Below are positions 1 through 9,402 of a DNA stretch of 64,000 nt, in pieces. Both the position numbers and the translations under genes were made by a program. The DNA comes from Solen grandis (lineage: Eukaryota; Mollusca; Bivalvia; Adapedonta; Solenidae). The DNA is taken from NCBI GenBank assembly GCA_021229015.1, contig CM037779.1, positions 2,170,001 through 2,234,000 on the forward strand, written 5' to 3'. The notes under the pieces were generated by a model that was not told the origin of the DNA, ran no database searches, and worked only from the letters and a program-made list of their open reading frames with translations. The first letter of the stretch is position 1, and every line of letters starts with the position of its first letter.

Positions 1-231
1 TATTGTTCCTTTAAATTCACAGACTTGCGTTTGTCTGTTGGTCCTAAATCCCAGTCCAAATGCGCGTCTATTGTGTCCTTAGACTACGCATAATACATAT
101 ACGTCTGCTTTTTTTTTGTCTGTGCGTCATTATTTCCAATATTGTTATTGTCGTAGTTGCACTATTTAAAACTGGCCTATCAAGTGCTACAAGCCATTCT
201 GATTCCTATAAACGTCCCCGAGAAAGGACAA
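1..231. other. Flank with no recognised feature
   Basis: AT-rich sequence left of the foldback element. I see no coding region, tRNA-like box or repeat unit here. Confidence 0.5.
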
Positions 232-614
232 TGTAACGCCGTTATACGTCGCAACGCCGTTAAACGTCGCAATTGCCGCTAAACGTCGCAGCACTAACGC
301 TAAACGTCGCAACCACCGCTAAACGTCGCAACTGCCCTGCCGCCAAACGTCGCAACGTTAACGCTAAACGTCGCAAAAAAATCGACTGCCCCTAAACGTC
401 GCACAACTTTAACGCTAAACGTCGCACTTAGTAGGGAGGTTCAGTATCGAACCTAAACATCACACATAAGTTCAGAGTAACTACTCATGGTTCTATAGCA
501 ACCACCAACATGTCCCTAGCAACCATCATTAAGTCCTTAGCAATCAATATCGTGCCCTTAGCAACTGCATAAAAGTCCGAAGCAACCACTCCTGTGTCCA
601 TAGCAACTACTATC
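232..614 (+). repeat. Left inverted arm made of tandem minirepeats
   Basis: The outer part (232-430) has about a dozen degenerate units of roughly 17-18 bp around the core TAAACGTCGCA. The inner part has 21-bp units starting TAGCAAC. More diverged TAGCAAC-like units run on to about 760 and have no counterpart in the right arm. Confidence 0.85.
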
Positions 615-949
615 GGGCCCTAAACATCATCTTTAAGTTAATAGCAACCACTCTTGGAGCTTACGCAGCCTACTCATGGTCCCTTACAACCAGTATCTTG
701 CCCTTACCAACCGCCTAAGTGTCCATGGCCACCATTCACACGAATCCCTTGCAACATACTAACGCACTGAGTATAGGATATAGTCTAGATACCCAGGGTA
801 TTATCTAGGATTTTTCCCTTGGGGTGGGGGTATCCAAGATCAGCTCGAAATTCCAATACTGGGGGTCCAATTCTTTAGTGCGGAGGGGGGTGATCGAAAT
901 AAAAATAATTCTCTATGAAAATTCTAGGTGTGGGGTCCGGACCCTCCTG

Positions 950-1220
950 AATCCTCCTCTTAGAGACAGGAGGCATCCGGGTAGAACCATCGACCTACCG
1001 CAAGCCAGCTGGAAGGCTTCCTCACTTGAAAAACGGACTTACCGGGTTTCGATCCCACAGCGGTGAAGGTCTACGTATATGTTATTATAATTTATTATAA
1101 TATATATATGGGGCCTCCGTGGCCGAGAGGGTGAAGTCGCTAAATTACAATAACAATATAATATATATGTAGACCTTCACCGCTGTGGGATCGACGTTCG
1201 GATTTTTCAAGTGAGGAATA
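950..1220. mobile_element. Rearranged mollusc tRNA-derived SINE pieces
   Basis: From 950 to 1078 a SINE body lies on the minus strand, with the CCAGCTGG core and a head region reading GGGATCGAAACCC. From about 1109 to 1220 a second head lies on the plus strand (CCTCCGTGGCCGAGAGGG), with the interior replaced by AT-rich sequence. The two heads face each other across an AT-rich stretch, so this is probably one copy inserted beside another or an inverted duplication. Confidence 0.6.
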
Positions 1221-1392
1221 TATATAAAGATCTTTATATATTGAAAAAAGAAGTAATTCAAGAAGGTCATTTTTTGCAAGATACAATCAGAAGTTAATTG
1301 TAAACAAAAAACATTCAAACTAGGAATTAAATATCTAATAACATCATTTAATTTTTATGGTGTTTATGTTTATATATCGATTTAATTTAATT

Positions 1393-1634
1393 CCCTCCGT
1401 GGTCGAGAGGGTAAAATCTTTGACTTTCACACTCACTCAGTCCCTCACCTCTTTCAGTTCGATGCCCGGCAGGGTCAGGGTTTTTCATGTGGGGAAGCTT
1501 TCCAGCTGGCTTCGGGAAGGTCGGTAGTTTACCCGGGTGCCTCTGTGCATACAGGGTTTCCTCCGTAATAAGTTGGACGTATATGAATGAAATACTGTCG
1601 CAGCGACGGTAAATCCAAACACACACACACACTC
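1393..1634 (+). mobile_element. tRNA-derived SINE
   Basis: The head CCTCCGTGGTCGAGAGGG resembles a tRNA-Ser/Leu 5' half and is followed by a diverged B box (AGTTCGATGCCC), a CCAGCTGG core and a tail region with ATATGAATGAAATACTGTCG. The copy ends in a short (CA)n run. The same architecture is common in bivalve SINEs. Confidence 0.7.
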
Positions 1635-1829
1635 AATAATGAAGTACTGTTGCAGCGACGATGAATTCTAACAGCCATATCCATAACGAGTGGATGTGCA
1701 AGTATATCGAATTTTTTTTATGCAATTTCGATCTCATCGATATGACAAAATTTTGAACGGCATTTTATAGAGTACCCTTATTGACACTTGGCTTTAACAA
1801 TCTACTTGAGATATAATATATAGTGCATT

Positions 1830-1960
1830 TAAACATGTAGTACCACGCCATAGAGATGTGACGGAGTACCTTTTAAAGTCACATTATCCTTACAACAGGC
1901 AACCAGCCCCGCAACTCCCCTTACATACCGATCACCAAGCAAAAGCAACTGACCCAAACC
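1830..1960 (-). mobile_element. SINE fragment, minus orientation
   Basis: The string TCACATTATCCT, followed by a purine-rich stretch and CAAGCAAAAGC, matches the body of the copies at 10366, 54610 and 56160 in this window. Strongly diverged. Confidence 0.45.
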
Positions 1961-1998
1961 ACGTTGTTCTGTTATATTTTTTTTCAAAACCGAGTTTA

Positions 1999-2150
1999 TG
2001 TAACAGGTGGTGAAAAAATCATGGCTCGACCGGGACTCGAACCCAAGGTCTCAGGAATAGCGTTCCTGCACTAAATCAACTGGGCTATCGGGCCATATGT
2101 AGATATGCATATAGATGATTCACCATGACCTGCAAGTACAGACCGTGACA
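1999..2150 (-). repeat. 3' LTR of the TRIM
   Basis: 152 bp, about 90% identical by eye to the other LTR. It carries the more degenerate tRNA-like segment (2022-2094). Confidence 0.8.
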
Positions 2151-2288
2151 TACTTCCCCCTCCCCTCCAGGACGAAATTCGTCCTCGAATTTCCAACTTG
2201 GAAATATGGAGAGTAAATGAAGTATTAAATAGTTAATGGTAGAGCTGTTAAGCATCGTACCAGCCACGGTCCCACGTTGGGCGCCAAA

Positions 2289-2440
2289 TGTAACAAGTAG
2301 TGAAAAAATCATGGCTCGACCGGGACTCGAACCCAGGGTCTCAGGAATACTGTTCCTGCACTCTACCGACTGGGCTATCGGGCCACAGGTCGATATGCAC
2401 ATTGATTATTCACCATGATCTGTAAGTTCAGACCGTGACA
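2289..2440 (-). repeat. 5' LTR of the TRIM
   Basis: 152 bp, immediately followed on the minus strand by the tRNA-Lys primer-binding site. It contains the better-preserved tRNA-like segment (2312-2384). Confidence 0.8.
2312..2384 (-). ncRNA. tRNA-like segment inside the 5' LTR
   Basis: 73 nt that fold into an approximate cloverleaf. The acceptor arm (GGCCCGA with TCGAGCC) has one mismatch, the anticodon arm is CAGGA/TCCTG and the T arm is CTGGG/CCCGG. The A box TAGCCCAGTCGG and B box GGTTCGAGTCC both match the pol III consensus. The D stem is weak and position 33 is C instead of U, so this is more likely a pol III promoter module or tRNA relic than a working tRNA. The copy at 2022-2094 in the other LTR has a damaged A box. 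Confidence 0.6.
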
Positions 2441-3413
2441 TATAAACATTTAAAAACAATAGCATCGAAGGTAATAACGACAAATAAGGTGATTCTTAAT
2501 TATGTCGAAAACCGAAACAAACAATGAGAGAAAAAAAAAATAATTCCATAAGTAAACAATGTTAATTCCAGTGGATTTTTGAAAACAATTATATGTATAG
2601 TATTTTCTTTATATTTATTCTTCATAAAGGATTGTAAGTTAACATAGAAAATATTCATATAAAATACTTAGATAAAGTAAACAAAATTATGTACATCTAA
2701 CAAATTATTTGTTACTAAAGTTGATTTTTCTAAAGGAACAATTTTATCTGACATCATTGACAATATATATATACATTTATGTTTATATATAATATTATTT
2801 AACAAGATAACATGTTTGCATATTAAACCAAAAAAAAAAAAAGGAATTTAATATAAAAATGACCCTAGGACGTGTATTATTCAAATACACAGGAAATAAA
2901 GCCCGAAATACTCCCTGATCCGACCAAGCATTCTCCCGGTTTGGTTTGTTTGGATAACCTATAATTCTTGAATTACGCCACTGTTTTCTATCAAAAGTAC
3001 ATGAATAAACATGTATAGACTTGGTCTGTTTTGGTATATGAATTGAATAAAAACATGCACACGAACACTATATTAAATAATTATAGCATTTTATCTTTGT
3101 CTACTAAACATGCATATTTAAAATAACTCATTTCTTATTTTTTTATTTCGTTTTTTTTTTATTGATATTATATTCAAATGACTAAAGGGATTTTGATGGA
3201 ATATTTAGGCAACTTATTCGATCATACACATATACATAACTATTTTACCATTTCTTATATCTTTTCAAAAAAAATATATCCTATTCACAGTCATTGTGCT
3301 CTAAGCAATCAATCTCGTGCTTTACAATGTAAAACAAGGTTTTCTTTTGAAAAAATATTGTTTTTTCCTTCTACAATCTTTTTTGTTGAAGAAGCTGTTT
3401 CGGCCAATTTCGT
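2441..3413. other. Interior of the foldback element, no gene seen
   Basis: AT-rich sequence with homopolymer runs (poly-A near 2830, poly-T near 3150). I recognise no coding region. Confidence 0.5.
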
Positions 3414-3769
3414 GATAGTTGTTGCTATGGACCCAGGAGTGGTTGCTATGGACTTTTATGCAGTTGCTAAGGGCACGAGATTGATTGCTAAGGACTTAAT
3501 GATGGTTGCTAGGGATATGTGGGTGGTTGCTATAGAACCATGAGTAGTTACTCTGAACTTATGTGTGATGTTTAGGTTCGATACTGAACCTCCCTAAGTG
3601 CGACGTTTAGCGTTAAGGTTGTGCGTTTTTTTTTTAGCGTTAACGTTGCGACGTTTGGCGGCAGGGCAGTTGCGACGTTTAGCGGTGGTTGCGACGTTTA
3701 GCGTTAGTGCTGCGACGTTTAGCGGCAATTGCGACGTTTAACGGCGTTGCGACGTTTAACGGCGTTACA
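3414..3769 (-). repeat. Right inverted arm of the foldback element
   Basis: Reverse complement of the left arm, including the order of the TAGCAAC and TAAACGTCGCA units. It differs by small indels, notably a poly-T run near 3630 where the left arm has an extra unit. Confidence 0.85.
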
Positions 3770-4317
3770 GACCATCACTCTACGCTGGCGCTTATTTCAT
3801 CAACTTAACTTAGCGATTAGAAATACTTCACATACTTAGGATCTGTATTCATACATATATCAACATTTTTGAATATTTTCAGTTGCTCTTTTTATGTTTA
3901 TAAAGGAAATATTATATGATATACATTTGATGGAATCCTTTGTAATTTGTTTTCGTGTAAAAAACAACAACAAAAACATAATTTATTATTATTAGTAGTA
4001 GTATACAGGCGTGCGTTTTCAAAGTCATTAAGTATATTTATATGGCTACTGTACAGAAATAATCATTATTGAAACTTCTCCTGTCACCTTGCAAAGATGA
4101 AAATATATTTACTTTCACGCGGCAATATTTTGTTAGGTAATAAAATACAACCACTCAACCGTTTGTTATTTATTGGTAGTTTTAAATGACACTATTACGC
4201 CAAAGGTCAAGGGGACAAAATCATGTAGTATGAAACTTCAAATAAAACGTTGTATTAAGGGATTATACTTTCTATGTCATATATGACAAAGGCTGAACAT
4301 TGCTCTCAATGACACTA

Positions 4318-4500
4318 GTAAAATATAGACTGTAATAAACCATTTCACTCTGAAATGAATCGTAAATCAACGAGCACTTCCCGAACACCTAATCTACATG
4401 CTGGTGTACAATTGATAAATTGGAAATAAACATACGTGTGAGACTTTTTGGTCAATTTGAATCAGTGAATTACAGCGGATATTGCCGATCCTCTGATGAG
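4318..4500 (+). repeat. Dispersed repeat, copy 1 of 3
   Basis: Contains AACGAGCACTTCCCGAACAC, then a GTCAATTTGAATCAG string and a tail GCCGATCCT. The same order occurs at 4570-4760 and 5365-5545 in the same orientation. Family not recognised. Confidence 0.6.
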
Positions 4501-4569
4501 ATGATCTGTTGGCTAGTATCTCGATCTGGCCAGAGATCAAGGTAACTTAAGTTATGCATATGTTGTCCT

Positions 4570-4760
4570 GTGTGGACTGTGTAATGTAATAGACCATTGC
4601 ACTTCGAAAAATCAACGAGCAATTCCCTGCCACCTAATTTGTATGCTGGTGTAATATTCCACACATTGATCAGTGGCATATAAACATAAACATGAAATTT
4701 TTCATCAGTCAATGATCGGTCAGTTTAATTGAGTGAATTATACAGGGTCCAGTATTGCTG
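4570..4760 (+). repeat. Dispersed repeat, copy 2 of 3
   Basis: Diverged copy: a TAATAGACCATT head, AACGAGCAATTCCCTGCCAC and a GGTCAGTTTAATTGAG tail. Direct orientation relative to copies 1 and 3. Confidence 0.55.
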
Positions 4761-4784
4761 TCTGTGAAATAGATACTAAACAGG

Positions 4785-4905
4785 GTAACGTAGTAGTAGA
4801 ATATACTATATCTGATTTGAAAGCCATGGGTTTAAATCCCACAGTTGGAACGGATCTTATATGACCCCAGGTGCAAGGTACTGGTTTTACACAAAAAGCC
4901 GAGGG
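4785..4905 (+). mobile_element. Possible SINE head fragment
   Basis: GGGTTTAAATCCC resembles a diverged B box, followed by CAAGGTACTGGTTTTAC as in the SINE at 61128. Short and weak. Confidence 0.3.
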
Positions 4906-5364
4906 GAATTTGTTTCAATAAGTTACTTGATGATGTAAAAACACTTTCTGCGAGCAAGATATGGGGATATTTATGGATAACGTATTTTATATAGCTGACC
5001 CATCTTGACATGTTTATTTGATTTAGCTGAGAACGAAGTTAAAACTATTCACACATAATGAAGAGGTTGAAACTACATATTTATGGCACACATACTTGCC
5101 TTGTTGTCAAATAACCCTCTTGTAATTTACATTTAAATAATATATGACTGCCAATTGGTCATAAAATAGTCGCAGTGTTGAACCCTTGGCCCAGCTTCTT
5201 GATAACACATTTGTGAATACGGGGAACCAGCATAATGTTATAAGGTCGCTTATAACAATCTTTGAATTTTATTGATTTTCTCATAAAAATCCTCATAGAA
5301 ACCTTCGCGGATTATACTAGCTGCGACAACAGGTTATGTAATATCAGGTGCGTACGTAAAATGC

Positions 5365-5545
5365 GTACAATAGATCATTTCACTCCAGAGTGAGACGTAA
5401 ACCTACGAAAATTAACGAGCACTTCCCGAACACCTAATATATATGCACAACGTACTTACAGTTGAGAATTATTCCCGGTCACTGATTGGTCAATTTGAAT
5501 CAACGAACTATACCGGTAACTACCGATCCTATGGTGAAAATATAT
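5365..5545 (+). repeat. Dispersed repeat, copy 3 of 3
   Basis: Shares AACGAGCACTTCCCGAACAC exactly with copy 1, then GTCAATTTGAATCAACGAAC and TACCGATCCTATG. About 1 kb from copy 1. Confidence 0.6.
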
Positions 5546-5742
5546 CTTATGTATGTAGGGATATTTGCCCCAAAGCTTTCATAGAGAATCCAAAATACCA
5601 ATGGCAGTATCGTTACTCATAGTTGTTTTGAATCACCCCAGGCAATAAAAGTTCGGGAAATACTTTTTTGTTTTACACAAATAATCCCCGCTTATTGGTC
5701 ATCAATAGCCGAAGATGAAAAACCCCGTAATGTATGGAAATA

Positions 5743-5842
5743 NNNNNNNNNNNNNNNNNNNNNNNNNNNNNNNNNNNNNNNNNNNNNNNNNNNNNNNNNN
5801 NNNNNNNNNNNNNNNNNNNNNNNNNNNNNNNNNNNNNNNNNN
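5743..5842. other. Assembly gap, 100 N
   Basis: Exactly 100 unknown bases, a conventional gap of unknown length. The true distance to the coding fragment at 5855 is therefore unknown. Confidence 1.
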
Positions 5843-5854
5843 CTCTACAATATC

Positions 5855-6175
5855 ATGGAGACGAACAATGAAGACTTCATCCCACAATTCCTTGATCAGG
5901 AGGAAGAGGAAATTGTTGAAAGTGATGAAGAGGAACTAACTAAAAGGAAGAGGAAAAAGCCAAAAATATCGACACGTCAAAAGTGGACTGATGAAGAGGT
6001 GACAGAACTGAGCAATCTTTTTGCAGAAGATTTCAGAACAAACACAATGCCTGGGCAAAAAAGAATAGAATGTATGATCAAGAAGAGTAAGGAAAATGAT
6101 GGTGTCTTATGGAAGAGAAAAAGAGACACAATCAAGAAAAAGCTAAGTAATATGATGATAAAACGCCGCCGCTAA
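5855..6175 (+). CDS. Myb/SANT-like C-terminal protein fragment
   Basis: A 106-codon open frame starts 12 bases after the assembly gap, so the real N-terminus is probably missing. An acidic stretch (residues 12-28) is followed by a basic nuclear-localisation-like run (about 30-36). Then comes a WTDEEV...LF..DF helix pattern (about 44-60), a PGQKRIE motif, a basic KRKRDTIKKKLS helix and a basic tail. Comparable WxxEEV...PGQ...IKKK tails are, to my recollection, frequent at the ends of uncharacterised mollusc proteins, often transposon-related. The stop is TAA. A DNA-binding role is inferred from the basic helices; the identity of the full gene is unknown. It could also be a stand-alone pseudogene fragment. 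Confidence 0.5.
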   Translation: METNNEDFIPQFLDQEEEEIVESDEEELTKRKRKKPKISTRQKWTDEEVTELSNLFAEDFRTNTMPGQKRIECMIKKSKENDGVLWKRKRDTIKKKLSNMMIKRRR

Positions 6176-8802
6176 CATTTTATCGAATACTGAAACAATA
6201 GCAGACAGGAGTGCTACCATGCCTGTAAAATAATGACTAAAGGAACTAGGGACATTGTAACTAATGATCTTCATGAAAATGTTTATGACTTTTGTATGTA
6301 AGGGGTCAAACTTTAGATTTTTATTAGCTATTTACCATTGAAGTTGAAATTTGAAGTTAATGTTAACACCATTTTAGAAATGTTTTCATAACACTGATAT
6401 TTGTTTCTTTTGGTATTATCACTGAATACTTGTTTTTGATCAAAACATGTTATTGATAACGTTTAGCTTACATGTTTCGTTACAGATGTTAATTTTATGG
6501 TTAGACTAGTTCTTAAACCTTTTTTTTAATGTTTTTATACGAGTTGGTTCTCAATGCTTATTACTTGATAGTAAAAGAAACCTGTAAACAATCATGAGAA
6601 AACTTGTAAGAGATGAAAATTATTTTTGAATACAGTAATTATGAAAGTAAGGCTACCCGAATGTTGATTATATGGAATGTTCATATGTGAAATTCATTAA
6701 TGAAAAGAAAAGTTCACAGAAGATAGTTATTCAATTTTTTTAAAATTTACTTATAGAAATACACACAGGAGAGTTATGGTTTAGTTATGAAAATGGTATG
6801 TGTTTCTGCACAGGAAAGTGGCAAGTGATATAAGGCCATCATGGCCCTCCTGTTTAATGTAACCACACATTTTTAAGCTTAACAATCACAGCTTAATAGT
6901 GTAACGGTTTTGGTTGATCTACCTCACAGTGTCTTCGAAGTCTGTATTTTTAATGCAACCTCGAATGTTTAATTGTTACAATGGAAGATGAACCTCACAA
7001 TGATTTGGTCAAGATACCCTACAGTGTCTTCACTGGCTGTATACATCCGTACGGACAGACAGAGATGACGCCAATATACGAAGGCCTCCGGCGGCGTATA
7101 AAAACATGGCTTTCATTTTCTTTAATTTTCTAATGCATTTGCCATTAATGCCTGGTCCTCAGGTGGGGGATTTTAAAGCCTTCATGACCCTCTAGCATTT
7201 TTAAATTTGCCCATCACCAATTATTTGAAAAGCATAGCTCCAATTTGTTGCCCAATGATGAAGTGGGGATTTTTTGACCATCAGGATCTACTGCTCTTAA
7301 AGTGACCTTTCCATATTTGGTTGCCTAGGATCATTTCAAAAGAAGCAAAATTCATTGTTTCGAGACTTCATTAATATCCTTCTCCAAAGCCCAGAGTACT
7401 GACCACCTACAACCAACCAAAATCTGAAAAAGGTGCCTGCTAAAAAAAATAAAAATCCTACACTGAACTACACTGAAGGACATACAAAATATTACTCAAA
7501 GTCCTTCTTCATCCAAACTATAGAATAAAAACAATTTAAATACAAGATATTTATATCCCTTTTAACCCCCAAAAATTAATTTTTTATACATATAATGAAC
7601 AAATATACATATATATATATGTATGACAGAAAAAGCATACATACATATTTCATCCTAGGGTGCTGCATTGTCAGGCTTTCTCAAGCAGGGCACACAATTT
7701 CTGTATTGCTTTTTCAACACCCACATTCAATTACAAGACCAAAATTTAAGGAAAAAATAATAAAAACAAAACAATCTACAGAATACAGACACTAAACGAT
7801 GTACAGTCGTACATCTTACCTTTGTACCAGGACTTTGGAGAATGAAGAACAATGCCAGATATACAGGCAAGCCTAAACTAAGTCAACTGATGATCTGAAT
7901 CTTAGATTCTCTGCAGAGGAATCTTAGTTTCTATATAGATTGTAATAATTCATTGTAAATAACCCACCGCTGGGAGCATTTGTTCCACAACCTGAGATTG
8001 TTTTAGCAAGTATTCTTCAAGGCCAAGAGTAGGTCTGTTTAAATAAAGATATTAATATCCCTTTAAACCCCCCAAAATTAATGCTTATACATATCATAAT
8101 GAATAAATATACATATATAATATGTAGGACTTAGAAATCATACATATGTATTGCATTATTTTAAATTTTCTAAGAAACTAGCCCACCCCACTTGGGCCTC
8201 ATTTTGTTGACTTAGATCAACAATGTATTCAAAATTATGGTAAAGGGTCATGACATGATCATTTGTGCAATATAAAAATGAACTTCCACATTCAGTCTTA
8301 GAGAAGAAGTTTTCTTTATACATTTTACTTAAGGAAACTAGCCAAACTTCTGGGAGCCTTATATTCAAGAAACTAACTTTGTTATAGCAATTTTGGTAGT
8401 GTCATAAGATTATCATCCGTCCCAAATGATGTTAATTCTTTCCAATGGTTTCAAAGAAGAATTCTAATGTTTTGAAAGTGATGCTTTTGCTATGGCAACC
8501 TGAGACTCTATATTAGTTGCTATTGTGGAAGACTACCATAAGATCATTCATGCCATTTTTCAGTATTTTTTACTCAGTGGTTTGGAGAAGATGTTCTTTA
8601 AACCAAGTTCTTGACAGCACAACTGGCAGAGAATGATCACAATAACTCAACTTGAACATCCTGTGCTCAGACGCATTAAAGAAAGTTCAATGCTTGCATT
8701 TCCAAGGAAGAAAGGGGCAATATCACTGTTCAAAAAAATTTTAGAGAGAGAGGGGAACACTTTTTACTGGTGATGGACCATCTAACAATGAATATATGTG
8801 TA
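6176..8802. other. AT-rich non-coding stretch with minor repeats
   Basis: No convincing gene. A GGCCATCATGGCC palindrome lies at 6836, like the heads of the pearl-type elements. At about 7050-7100 GACAGACAGAGATGACGCC followed by CCTCCGGCGGCG looks like the 3' end of a similar element, so 6826-7100 may be a degenerate copy. A direct repeat of about 110 bp links 7545-7655 with 8040-8150. Confidence 0.45.
7545..7655 (+). repeat. Direct repeat, unit 1 (partner 8040-8150)
   Basis: TATATCCCTTTTAACCCCC, then an AT-rich stretch and ATATGTATGACAGA, recurs at 8040-8150 with small indels, about 495 bp away. Confidence 0.6.
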
Positions 8803-9402
8803 GAGTTTCATGGCTGTTTCAAGGTACTGCTGAGTTTCATAGCTGTTTCAAGGTACTGCTGAGTTTCATAGCTGTTTCAAGGTACTGCTGAGTTTCATGG
8901 CTGTTTCAAGGTACTGCTGAGTTTCATAGCTGTTTCAAGGTACTGCTGAGTTTCATAGCTGTTCCAAGGTACAGCTGAGTTTCATAGCTGTTTCAAGGTA
9001 CAGCTGAGTTTCATAGCTGTTTCAAGGTACTGCTGAGATTCATAGCTGTTTCAAGGTACAGCTGAGTTTCATAGCTGTTTCAAGGTACAGCTGAGTTTCA
9101 TAGCTGTTTCAAGGTACTGCTGAGTTTCATAGCTGTTTCAAGGTACTGCTGAGTTTCATAGCTGTTTCAAGGTACTGCTGAGTTTCATAGCTGTTTCAAG
9201 GTACTGCTGAGTTTCATGGCTGTTTCAAGGTACTGCTGAGTTTCATAGCTGTTTCAAGGTACTGCTGAGTTTCATAGCTGTTTCAAGGTACAGCTGAGTT
9301 TCATAGCTGTTTCAAGGTACTGCTGAGTTCTTTCAAGGTACTGCTGAGTTCCATAGCTCTTTCAAGGTACTGCTGAGTTTCATAGCTCTTTCAATGTACT
9401 GC
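8803..9402 (+). repeat. 29-bp minisatellite, about 20 copies
   Basis: The unit is GAGTTTCATAGCTGTTTCAA followed by GGTACTGCT. Most differences are point changes: ATAG/ATGG, and ACTGCTGAG/ACAGCTGAG. Variant ACAG units cluster near 8970-9090 and again at 9290, a pattern expected from local unit duplication. One unit near 9325 is truncated. No coding frame runs through the array. Confidence 0.95.

Larger units (their letters stand above)
1999..2440 (-). mobile_element. TRIM: miniature LTR retrotransposon, 442 bp
   Basis: Two 152-bp direct repeats (1999-2150 and 2289-2440) start TGT and end ACA on the minus strand and flank only 138 bp. On that strand the first interior bases, TGGCGCCCAACGTGGG, match the 3' end of tRNA-Lys(CUU) and form a primer-binding site. 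The last interior bases are a Ty3/gypsy-style polypurine tract (GAGGGGAGGGGGAAG) preceded by GAGGACGAATTTCGTCC. No protein is encoded, so it must rely on enzymes of another element. A clear 5-bp target duplication is not visible (GTTTA on one side, TATAA on the other). Confidence 0.85.
232..3769. mobile_element. Foldback-type DNA element with long inverted repeats
   Basis: Two long inverted arms (232-614 and 3414-3769) are near-identical as reverse complements and begin with the same TGTAACGCC. They enclose about 2.8 kb with no transposase reading frame; the interior holds SINE pieces and a miniature LTR element. The arms are built of short tandem units, as in foldback elements. I found no convincing target-site duplication outside the arms, so the superfamily is open. 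The element is presumably non-autonomous. The 121-codon open frame at 3178-3543 is largely the translated right arm and is not a gene. Confidence 0.8.

Noticed and set aside
2022..2094. tRNA gene on the minus strand
   Set aside because: It lies inside an LTR, is duplicated in the partner LTR, has a damaged A box and a non-U position 33; it belongs to the TRIM.
3178..3543. 121-codon protein with a repetitive C-terminus
   Set aside because: The repetitive part is the translated 21-bp units of the foldback right arm; the rest is AT-rich low-complexity sequence.
8803..9402. CRISPR-like array
   Set aside because: Units are directly adjacent with no unique spacers, in a eukaryotic context; it is a minisatellite.
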